Below the pieces are notes generated by a model. It was not told the origin of the DNA and ran no database searches. It was given only the letters and a program-made list of their open reading frames with translations. From assembly GCA_003022685.1 (NCBI GenBank), contig PXSV01000070.1, forward strand, positions 1 through 5,038: 5,038 bases of DNA. The letters run 5' to 3'. This stretch comes from Halobacteriales archaeon SW_9_67_24. Its GTDB lineage: Archaea; Halobacteriota; Halobacteria; Halobacteriales; Halococcaceae. The translations under genes were made by a program, and so were the position numbers. Shown here one piece after another: positions 1 to 5,038 of the stretch (positions within the stretch are counted from its first letter, which is position 1; each line of letters opens with the position of its first letter).

Positions 1-349
1 CTTCGAGGTCCTCGGCGGCGAGTGCGTCCTGGTGCTCGTACAGGCGGTCGTACATCGGCCAGAACGCATCCTGCGCGCCGGCGGCTTCGGCGGCCTCGGC
101 GGCCTCTTTCGCGTTGGGTCGGACCTCGGTCAGCGGGAAGTGACGATAGACGTACCGGAGCTCGCCGTCGAGGTGCTCCAGCAGCTGTTCGATGATCCGA
201 TGAACGGTGCCGCAGTTCGAGCACTCGAAGTCGCCGTACTGGACGAGCGTGACGGCGGCGTCGTCCGCTCCCCGTACGTGGTCGTCGTCCGACACCGGCT
301 CGGCGAGTCCCCGTCCCGAAGTGGCCTCGTTCGTGTCGTTCCGGCTCAT
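1..349 (-). CDS. DsbA-family thioredoxin-like oxidoreductase (3' end outside window)
   Basis: Likely a thiol-disulfide oxidoreductase of the DsbA/thioredoxin-fold class. The visible 116 residues have a hydrophilic N-terminal stretch (about 1-24). The family signature follows: HVRGADDAAVTLVQYGDFEC leads into a redox motif C43-S-N-C46. Next comes a thioredoxin-like strand and helix with RYVYRHFPL, then an Ala/Glu-rich helix and FWPMYDRLYEHQDAL, all typical of DsbA-like domains whose usual motif is CPYC or CxxC. There is no signal peptide or membrane segment at the N terminus, so I infer a cytoplasmic protein. The ATG at 349 is the only start seen: upstream in the same frame no start codon occurs before a TAG. 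A GAGG lies 4 bases before it. The gene follows ribL on the same strand but has its own promoter and a possible leader ORF. The substrate is unknown, and the C-terminal part, including any cis-proline, is not visible. Confidence 0.88.
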   Translation of the reverse strand, partial: MSRNDTNEATSGRGLAEPVSDDDHVRGADDAAVTLVQYGDFECSNCGTVHRIIEQLLEHLDGELRYVYRHFPLTEVRPNAKEAAEAAEAAGAQDAFWPMYDRLYEHQDALAAEDLE

Positions 350-402
350 CGATCCTCGTCGTCGACGCCGGCCGGAACGGCGGAGTAGACACTACGGTTC
401 AT
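346..402 (-). other. Possible 18-codon leader ORF overlapping the DsbA-like gene start
   Basis: An ATG at 402 opens an 18-residue frame, MNRSVYSAVPAGVDDEDR, whose TGA stop overlaps the ATG of the DsbA-like gene as ATGA. The TATA-like box at 428-433 places the expected transcript start about 26-28 bases downstream, at roughly 403-404. This would make the small ORF essentially leaderless, the common translation mode in haloarchaea. A GAGG inside its last codons (357-354) could serve reinitiation at the main gene. The peptide resembles nothing I recognise. It may be a coupling leader peptide, or just a chance ATG in a 5' untranslated region. Confidence 0.3.
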
Positions 403-427
403 TTGTCCCGCATTCCACCCCGAATCG

Positions 428-441
428 ATATATGGATTTCG
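428..441 (-). promoter_or_regulatory. BRE/TATA promoter element for the DsbA-like gene
   Basis: Reading leftward, CGAAATCC (441-434) is followed directly by ATATAT (433-428). This is the order of an archaeal TFB-recognition element and TATA box. It sits just downstream of the ribL stop codon, so the DsbA-like gene probably has its own transcript as well as any read-through. The predicted start is near 403, next to the leader-ORF ATG at 402 and about 54 bases before the DsbA-like ATG. Confidence 0.55.
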
Positions 442-442
442 A

Positions 443-967
443 TCAGTCGCGCAGCTCCCGGATCCGATCGACGATCTGCCCGGTCGAGAGGAGTTCTCCG
501 TCGTAGTTCGGCTCGCGTCCCGAGGCGCGCTTCACGTCACAGTCGATCCCGCGGTCGCCGAGCGCCGCCGCGATCGCGGCCTCGTCGTGGTGCTGGTCGT
601 GGCCGAGCACGATCACGTCAGGGTCGAGCGCCTCGATCGGCACGAAGATGTCCTCGCGGTCGCCGAGCACCGCGCGGTCGACGGGATCGAGCGCGGCGAC
701 CATCTCGCGGCGCTGGCGGTCCGGCAGGATCGGTTTGGCCTTGTGGGTGACGTTCGCTCGGCGGGCGAGGATCACGGCGAGTTCGTCGCCCATCGCGGCC
801 GCCTGGCGGAGGTACTCCAGATGGCCCGGATGGAGGATGTCGAACGTTCCCTGGGCGACGACCGTCGTCGGATCGTCGCTCGTTTCGGACGCACCGGCTT
901 CCGACCGGGTTCGGTCGTCGCCGCTTCGCTCGGCTTCGTTCCGTTCCGCCCCGCGTTCCCCGGTCAT
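443..967 (-). CDS. ribL: Archaeal-type FAD synthase (RibL)
   Basis: Transfers the adenylyl group of ATP to FMN to make FAD, the last step of flavin cofactor synthesis, in the cytoplasm. The 174-residue product is a nucleotidyltransferase-fold enzyme of the cytidylyltransferase-like group. It has GTFDILHPGH (40-49) with the catalytic HxGH at 46-49, a basic stretch around HKAKPILPDRQRR (75-87), VIVLGHDQHHDE (118-129) and the C-terminal LLSTGQIVDRI (159-169), equivalent to the STT/STG motif of the family. One cysteine (C143) lies near the C terminus, where the methanogen enzyme is reported to carry functionally relevant cysteines. Residues 1-33 form a charged, low-complexity extension not needed for the fold. 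The ATG at 967 is favoured because it overlaps the stop of the upstream JAMM gene as ATGA, which implies translational coupling. The family is clear; the substrate is assigned by homology to archaeal RibL rather than to glycerol-3-phosphate cytidylyltransferase. Confidence 0.9.
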   Translation of the reverse strand: MTGERGAERNEAERSGDDRTRSEAGASETSDDPTTVVAQGTFDILHPGHLEYLRQAAAMGDELAVILARRANVTHKAKPILPDRQRREMVAALDPVDRAVLGDREDIFVPIEALDPDVIVLGHDQHHDEAAIAAALGDRGIDCDVKRASGREPNYDGELLSTGQIVDRIRELRD

Positions 968-1470
968 CGGAGCTCCTCGTCGATGTCGGCCTGGGTGAAA
1001 TCGAAGAAGTCCTCGTCGTCGGGGAGATCGACGTCGAGCACTTGGAGGTCGCGCCGCTTCCCCTCGCGGTCGAACGCCTGCCAGTCGTGGTCGCGGTAGG
1101 GTGCGCCGAGAATGATGTGGACATCCCCTTTGCCGAACGTCGCCAGATCGGCGTCGCTCGGCCGGAGCACGCCGTTCGGGTGCGAATGGATCGACCCGGC
1201 CGCGCGCATGTCGTTCGGGATCAGGCTCGTCTTGACCGTGGCGCTCACGGGGTTCGACTCGGTCGCGGGCACCACGAGCACGTCGGTCACGACGGTGCCC
1301 GACCTGTCGAGCCCGAGATCGGCGGCGTCCTCGCCCCGGAGCAGCCCCATGTACTCGTTCGGGTGGCTCTCCTCGGCGGCCGAGCGGGCGAACGCGAGGG
1401 TATCGGCGGCGATCCCGACGACCTCGCTCGACCCGAAAAAGCCCATGACCGAATACCGATCGGCGACCAT
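964..1470 (-). CDS. JAMM/MPN+ (Mov34/PAD-1) family zinc metalloprotease, desampylase-like
   Basis: Predicted zinc isopeptidase of the JAB1/MPN/Mov34 class, the family that in haloarchaea cleaves ubiquitin-like SAMP proteins from targets. The complete JAMM motif is visible in the 168 residues: E39 in HPNEYMGLLRG, then H95-S-H97-P98 followed by S105 and D108 in SIHSHPNGVLRPSDAD. These supply the general base, two zinc histidines, the serine and the zinc aspartate. The C terminus is acidic (DLPDDEDFFDFTQADIDEEL). It is not the short HvJAMM1 type as I recall that sequence; it resembles the second Haloferax JAMM protein (from memory, HVO_1016), whose activity is less established. The start is uncertain. 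ATG 1470 directly follows an in-frame TAG and lies about 15 bases from the predicted transcript start. ATG 1446 (MGFFGSSEVVGIA) better matches where homologues begin. It heads the ribL operon and is divergent from the RecJ-like gene. Confidence 0.9.
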   Translation of the reverse strand: MVADRYSVMGFFGSSEVVGIAADTLAFARSAAEESHPNEYMGLLRGEDAADLGLDRSGTVVTDVLVVPATESNPVSATVKTSLIPNDMRAAGSIHSHPNGVLRPSDADLATFGKGDVHIILGAPYRDHDWQAFDREGKRRDLQVLDVDLPDDEDFFDFTQADIDEELR

Positions 1471-1542
1471 CTAAGCGTTCCGACCGAGGAACGCCGCGAT
1501 TTGCCAATTCTTAAACCCGGTCACGGCAAACGCCGGTCAAGA
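1471..1542. promoter_or_regulatory. Divergent intergenic promoter between JAMM and RecJ-like genes
   Basis: This 72-bp gap holds one AT-rich island, AATTCTTAAA (1506-1515), in otherwise GC-rich DNA. Read rightward, it sits about 32 bases before the RecJ-like ATG at 1543, which predicts a leader of only a few bases. Read leftward, as TTTAAGAATT, it sits about 41 bases before the JAMM ATG at 1470, which predicts a leader of about 15 bases. The element is close to palindromic, so one TATA-like site may serve both directions. Neither gene has a convincing Shine-Dalgarno sequence, which fits leaderless or short-leader messages. Start sites are inferred from typical archaeal spacing only. Confidence 0.5.
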
Positions 1543-3468
1543 ATGTCTACACCCTCCGAAACCGACGATCGAAGCGACACCGCCGACACCGCCGACGCCG
1601 GCGACGCCACGACCGTCTACGACCTCGCGCCCGAACACGGTACCGAAGCCGTCGAGACCGGCGCACGCTACCACGCGACCGTCAACGGCGTCGTGGCATA
1701 CGGCGTGTTCGTCGACGTCGCCGACGACGTCTCGGGACTGGTCCACGAATCGAAACTCGACGCCGAATACGGGGTCGGCGACGATCTCGTCGTTCGCCTT
1801 GACGAGATCAGACCGAACGGCGATCTCGGCTTCGACGAGGTCTCGATCGACGACTACGAGACGGTCGCCGTCGAGTACGAACCGGAGGTTGCGGCCGCCG
1901 ACGACCTCGAAGCGTCGATCGGTGAGAACGTGACCCTCGATGGCGAGATCGTCGGGATCGAACAGACGGGGGGACCGACGGTGTTCTCGCTCCGCGACGC
2001 CTCCGGTGTCATCGACTGTGCGGCGTTCGAGGCCGCCGGCGTTCGGGCGTACCCCGAGATCGAGGTCGACGACCTCGTGCGGATCGAGGGCACGCCGGAG
2101 CGCCGCGAGGGCGCGATCCAGGTCGAAGTCGACGAACTCACCGCGTTCGACGACGCCGCCGACCTCCGCGAACGGCTCGACGACGCGCTCGGCGAGCGGG
2201 CGGCGGCCCGCGACGTCACGCCGCTGATCGAGTGGGACGCGCTCGACAAGCTCTGGGAGGATCTGGAGGGCGTCGCGGCCAGGCTGCGCCGCGCGGTCCT
2301 CGAGAACCGGCCGGTCCGGATCCGGCATCACGCCGACGGCGACGGGATGTGCGCCTCGATTCCCGTCCAGCTCGCGCTCTCGCGGTTCATCGAGGCAGTC
2401 CACGGCGACGACTCGGCGGCGCGCCACCTCGTGAAGCGATCGCCGAGCAAAGCCCCGTTCTACGAGATGGAGGACGTTACTCGTGACTTGAACTTCGCAC
2501 TCGGCGACCGCGACCGTCACGGCCAGCGCCTCCCGCTCGTGGCGATGCTCGACAACGGCTCCACCGAGGAGGACGTGCCGGCCTACGAGGCGCTCGCCCA
2601 GTACGACATCCCGATCGTGGCCGTCGACCACCACCATCCCGATCCCGGGGCCGTCGAGGGGCTGCTCGGAGAACACGTCAACCCCTACCTCCGCGGCGAG
2701 GACTACGGCGTGACGACCGGGATGCTCTGCGTCGAGGTCGCGCGGATGATCCACCCCGAGATCACCGACGAACTCCGCCACGTGCCGGCGGTCGCTGGCC
2801 TCACCGACCGATCGGAGGCCGACGCGATGAGTGAGTACCTCGCGCTCGCCGAGGAGGAGGGCTACGACGAATCGGACCTCCAGGCGATCGGCGACGCGCT
2901 CGATTACGCCGCCCACTGGCTGCGCTACAGTTCGGGCGACGCGCTGCTGACCGACGTGCTCGGGGTCGACGCCGCCGACGAGGATCGTCACCGCGATCTC
3001 GTGGAGCACCTCTCCGAGCGCGCCGACCGCGACACCGATCGGCAGCTCGACGCCGCAATGGCCCACGTCGAGACCGAGTCGCTCGACAACGGCGCACAGC
3101 TGAACCGGATCGACGTCGAGCGCTACGCCAGGCGCTTCACCTACCCCGCGCCGGGCAAGACGACGGGCGCGATCCACGACCGGAAGGTCGCCGAAACCGA
3201 TAGCCCCGTCATCACCGTGGGTTACGGCCCCGACTTCGCCGTCCTCCGGAGCGACGGCGTGCGCCTCGACATCCCGGAGATGGTCGAGGAGCTCGAAGAG
3301 GAAGTCACAGGCGGCGGCGTGAGCGGCGGCGGCCACCTCGTCGTCGGCTCGATCAAGTTCGTGAAGGGGATGCGCGAGGACGTTCTCGACGCGCTCGAAG
3401 CCAAGATGGGCGACGCCGAGATCGACGAGGAGCTCGGCAGCGCGTCGGTCGCCGGCTTCGAGGACTAA
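1543..3468 (+). CDS. recJ: RecJ-like DHH/DHHA1 phosphoesterase with S1 and OB domains
   Basis: Predicted Mn-dependent single-strand nuclease of the archaeal RecJ/DHH superfamily, acting in DNA repair or RNA turnover. The 641 residues contain an acidic Asp/Ala/Thr leader (1-35), an S1 RNA-binding-like domain (about 39-105, VVAYGVFVDVADDVSGLVHES), an OB-fold (about 126-203, including SLRDASGVIDCAAF), the DHH domain (about 255-425) and a DHHA1 domain (about 530-612). Catalytic motifs are intact: H263-A-D265-G-D267-G268, D337 in MLDNGST, D362-H-H-H365, and D422 in GLTDRSEAD. The DHHA1 signature reads GGGHLVVGSIKF (595-606), with VVG where bacterial RecJ usually has AAG. The ATG at 1543 is chosen because the frame upstream runs through the oppositely transcribed JAMM gene, and the AT-rich box at 1506-1515 is well placed for a near-leaderless message. 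I believe it corresponds to Haloferax RecJ3, one of several haloarchaeal RecJ paralogues, but the paralogue assignment is from memory. The stop is 19 bp from the convergent gene's stop, with no T-rich terminator seen. Confidence 0.93.
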   Translation: MSTPSETDDRSDTADTADAGDATTVYDLAPEHGTEAVETGARYHATVNGVVAYGVFVDVADDVSGLVHESKLDAEYGVGDDLVVRLDEIRPNGDLGFDEVSIDDYETVAVEYEPEVAAADDLEASIGENVTLDGEIVGIEQTGGPTVFSLRDASGVIDCAAFEAAGVRAYPEIEVDDLVRIEGTPERREGAIQVEVDELTAFDDAADLRERLDDALGERAAARDVTPLIEWDALDKLWEDLEGVAARLRRAVLENRPVRIRHHADGDGMCASIPVQLALSRFIEAVHGDDSAARHLVKRSPSKAPFYEMEDVTRDLNFALGDRDRHGQRLPLVAMLDNGSTEEDVPAYEALAQYDIPIVAVDHHHPDPGAVEGLLGEHVNPYLRGEDYGVTTGMLCVEVARMIHPEITDELRHVPAVAGLTDRSEADAMSEYLALAEEEGYDESDLQAIGDALDYAAHWLRYSSGDALLTDVLGVDAADEDRHRDLVEHLSERADRDTDRQLDAAMAHVETESLDNGAQLNRIDVERYARRFTYPAPGKTTGAIHDRKVAETDSPVITVGYGPDFAVLRSDGVRLDIPEMVEELEEEVTGGGVSGGGHLVVGSIKFVKGMREDVLDALEAKMGDAEIDEELGSASVAGFED

Positions 3469-3487
3469 AGCTCCCAACTGTTCACCG

Positions 3488-5038
3488 CTACTCGAACTCG
3501 ATCTGGCGGCCGACGACGACCGCGAGCATCACCACGCCGACGACCGCGGCGATGATCCCGACGGGCAACGATGAGTCGTCGCCGATCCCGGAGCCGCCGT
3601 CTCCGCCCTCCCAGTCGGCGTCGAAGACCTGGCCGTAGTAGTTCCCGACTTCCGTCCCTTCGAGCACGACCGCGACCTCCCGGTTCTCGTCGGCGGAGTT
3701 GTTGTTCCAGTTGAGACTCCCAACGACGGCCGCCTCGCGGTCGATAACGACGCCTTTGGCGTGGATTTTCTCGAATCGTCCTCCGGGATCGGCCACCTTG
3801 GCGTCGAGTGTGAGGTTCTCGGCCTCGGCCCTCCGGTTCAGCCAGTCGGCGAGCGCGGAGTTCTCCGCAGCGGCTGACGGCGGCTTCCGATCGACGCCTG
3901 GACGACCTCGACCGACTCGTCGGCCCGATCGATTCGGTCGACGAGCACCCGTTCGGCGTTGTCGGGCGCGGTGAGGAGCTGCACGCCCTCGGCCTCGATT
4001 TGCTTCGGCTCGAACCTCGTCGGGTAGCTCCCGTTCGCCGCCGCTTCGGTCTCGAACGTTTCGTTCGCACGGAACGCACCCCACGAGACGGTGTCGCGCC
4101 AGCTGATATCCGCGCGGAACACCTCGGCGAGTTCCGCGGCGGTTTCGCCGCTCTGGACTACCGCTCCCCACCCGCGGCTCGATCGGCCGCCGGTACCAGA
4201 TGGCTTCCAATTTTCCGTCATCACGAGCGCGCGGTCGTCGACCACGGCGTACTTGGGATGGTGGTAATCGTATCGTGCCCGGTCGCCGCCGATGACCTCG
4301 ATCGTAACGCCCGCGCGTGCGAGGCGGTCGAGGAGCGTCGCCTGGCGCGCCGTGATCCCGCCAACGGGTGCGTCGTCGACGAGTACCCGGACTTCGACGC
4401 CGCGCTCGGCCGCGCGTTCGAGCGCCGCCGTGGCGCGTTCCGAGCTAAAGGTGTACCCGGCGAGCAAGATTCGTCGGTCGGCCGATTCGAGGGTGTCGAT
4501 CGGCACAGCGGGCGAATCGGGCAGGACGAACGTCCGGGCCGTGGCGGGACCGGTCCGCACCGCCGAGAAGTTCGTCGCGCCGGGATGCTCCCACGTCCAC
4601 CCGTCGGCGGTCCGGTTGTAGCGTTCGGCCTCCGGTGCGTCCTCGTACACGGCCTCGTCGACGACGCGCTCGCCGTCGCGGAGCACGACCTCGTCGCCAC
4701 CGTTGGCGAGACTCACCGACTCGTTCACCCCGACGATCGACGCCGCGGTGAGGTTTGCGGTCGCGTTCGGTGCGGCCGTGACCGCGATCCGGCCCTCCAT
4801 CGTGGCGTTCGGCAGCGAGACGTTCGTTTCGCCGTCGCTCAGTGTCCAGCCGGTGAGGTTCGTCGCCTCGGGGAACACGAGGACGACGTACTCGCCGACG
4901 TCCTCGTCGGCGAGCGGGTTGGGGTACACCGCCGCGACGTGTGGACCGTCGGGTCGGGCTTCATCGGCTGCCACACCGCCTGCCGGCGTTGCCACCGTGA
5001 CCCCGATCGGCGACGCGACGAGCGCGACGATCACGAAC
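3488..5038 (-). pseudogene. Surface-anchored lamin-tail / phospholipase D-like protein, frameshifted (5' end outside window)
   Basis: Two reading frames together encode one protein of the phospholipase D/HKD superfamily (phosphodiesterases acting on lipids or nucleic acids). Frame one runs from the window edge to a TGA at 3838-3840. It has a hydrophobic FVIVALVASPIGVTVATP signal segment (start beyond 5038), a lamin-tail domain (coding about 4945-4570) and HKD motif 1, HPKYAVVD (4260-4237), followed by TENW. Frame two, from about 3865 to the TAG at 3488, has HKD motif 2, HAKGVVID (3763-3740), with GSLNWN. A Gly/Asp linker, one transmembrane helix (LPVGIIAAVVGVVMLAVVVG) and RQIEFE at the C terminus follow. 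Frame one carries ten N-x-S/T sequons, fitting a glycosylated extracellular protein held by its C-terminal anchor. Both catalytic motifs survive, but the frame changes near 3865 and about 25 residues of the second repeat are absent. A recent pseudogene or a sequence error are both possible. The substrate is unknown. Confidence 0.85.
3860..3876 (-). other. Frame-change and deletion junction in the phospholipase D-like gene
   Basis: Upstream coding reads VVQASIGSRRQPL in one frame to about 3868. From about 3865 the meaningful sequence is ENSALADWLNRRA in another frame. In the first HKD repeat the same two elements (LLAGYTF and ATLLDRLARAG) are separated by about 35 residues, which include ALERAAERGVEVRVLVDD. 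Here the gap is only about 6-8 residues, so a helix and a strand of the second repeat are missing. The frames differ such that the missing length must equal 1 modulo 3, for example about 76 or 79 bases. Confidence 0.7.

Noticed and set aside
76..112. Short repeated GGCGGCCTC units
   Set aside because: They encode an Ala/Glu-rich helix (AAEAAEAA) of the DsbA-like protein, so codon bias explains them.
32..388. 118-codon open frame on the plus strand opposite the DsbA-like gene
   Set aside because: It is the shadow of a clear DsbA-like coding region with CxxC and family signature on the minus strand.
968..1507. Upstream extension of the ribL frame across the JAMM gene
   Set aside because: The extension is an Arg/Pro-rich out-of-frame reading of the JAMM gene; the true start is the ATGA overlap at 967.
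1042..1542. Upstream extension of the RecJ-like frame by 167 codons
   Set aside because: This part lies antisense to the JAMM gene, shows no family motif and would remove the promoter. The ATG at 1543 is well placed relative to the AT-rich box.
1572..1612. Repeated ACCGCCGAC units near the start of the RecJ-like gene
   Set aside because: They encode a low-complexity acidic Asp/Thr/Ala leader, common at haloarchaeal N termini; I see no sign of a functional DNA repeat.
1537..3477. 646-codon open frame on the minus strand opposite the RecJ-like gene
   Set aside because: Long antisense frames are expected in GC-rich haloarchaeal DNA. The plus strand carries complete DHH, DHHA1, S1 and OB motifs, and the minus product matches no family I recognise.
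3469..3487. Possible bidirectional terminator between the convergent genes
   Set aside because: The 19-bp gap has no T-rich run or hairpin on either strand, so no terminator can be supported.
3838..3900. Programmed ribosomal frameshift joining the two phospholipase D frames
   Set aside because: No slippery heptamer or stimulatory hairpin is evident, and frameshifting would not supply the missing helix and strand.
3891..4210. Apparent 5' half of the 240-codon minus-strand frame in the phospholipase D region
   Set aside because: Its first part is an out-of-frame Arg/Gly-rich reading of the intact upstream half; only the part from about 3865 downward carries family sequence.

Overview
The window is haloarchaeal (class Halobacteria). 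It is GC-rich, with codons ending mostly in G or C. The predicted proteins are strongly acidic (Asp/Glu-rich), and the promoters look archaeal (BRE/TATA elements close to start codons, few Shine-Dalgarno sites). The gene families are also typical of haloarchaea: archaeal RibL, a JAMM/MPN+ protease, an S1-OB-DHH RecJ-like protein and a surface-anchored phospholipase D protein. I cannot name a genus from the sequence.

Layout: a divergent intergenic region at 1471-1542 organises the left two thirds. Leftward from it run a JAMM-family metalloprotease (964-1470) and an archaeal FAD synthase, ribL (443-967), which are coupled by an ATGA overlap. After a 93-bp gap comes a DsbA/thioredoxin-like gene whose 3' end lies outside the window (1-349). 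That gap has its own BRE/TATA element and a possible 18-codon leader ORF that also overlaps its downstream gene by ATGA. Rightward runs a 641-residue RecJ/DHH-family phosphoesterase (1543-3468). It converges, with only 19 bp between stop codons, on a leftward gene for a secreted, membrane-anchored protein with a lamin-tail domain and two HKD phospholipase-D motifs (3488-5038, 5' end outside the window). That last gene is broken: its reading frame changes near 3865, and the second HKD repeat lacks about 25 residues that the first repeat has. It is most simply a deletion-plus-frameshift pseudogene or an assembly error.

Functional picture: the JAMM protease belongs to the family that removes ubiquitin-like SAMP modifiers in haloarchaea, and it shares a promoter region with a RecJ-like nuclease. 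From memory, the Haloferax volcanii equivalents are neighbours too, and its RecJ3 has been linked to a ubiquitin-like-modifier-associated nuclease complex. Joint regulation of a de-modifying protease and a DNA-repair nuclease is therefore a reasonable hypothesis, but it is inference. RibL supplies FAD and is probably a housekeeping passenger. No tRNA, rRNA, CRISPR array, insertion sequence or clear terminator was seen. I see no wholly new system; the items most worth a second look are the leader ORF, the shared promoter and the lesion in the phospholipase-D gene.
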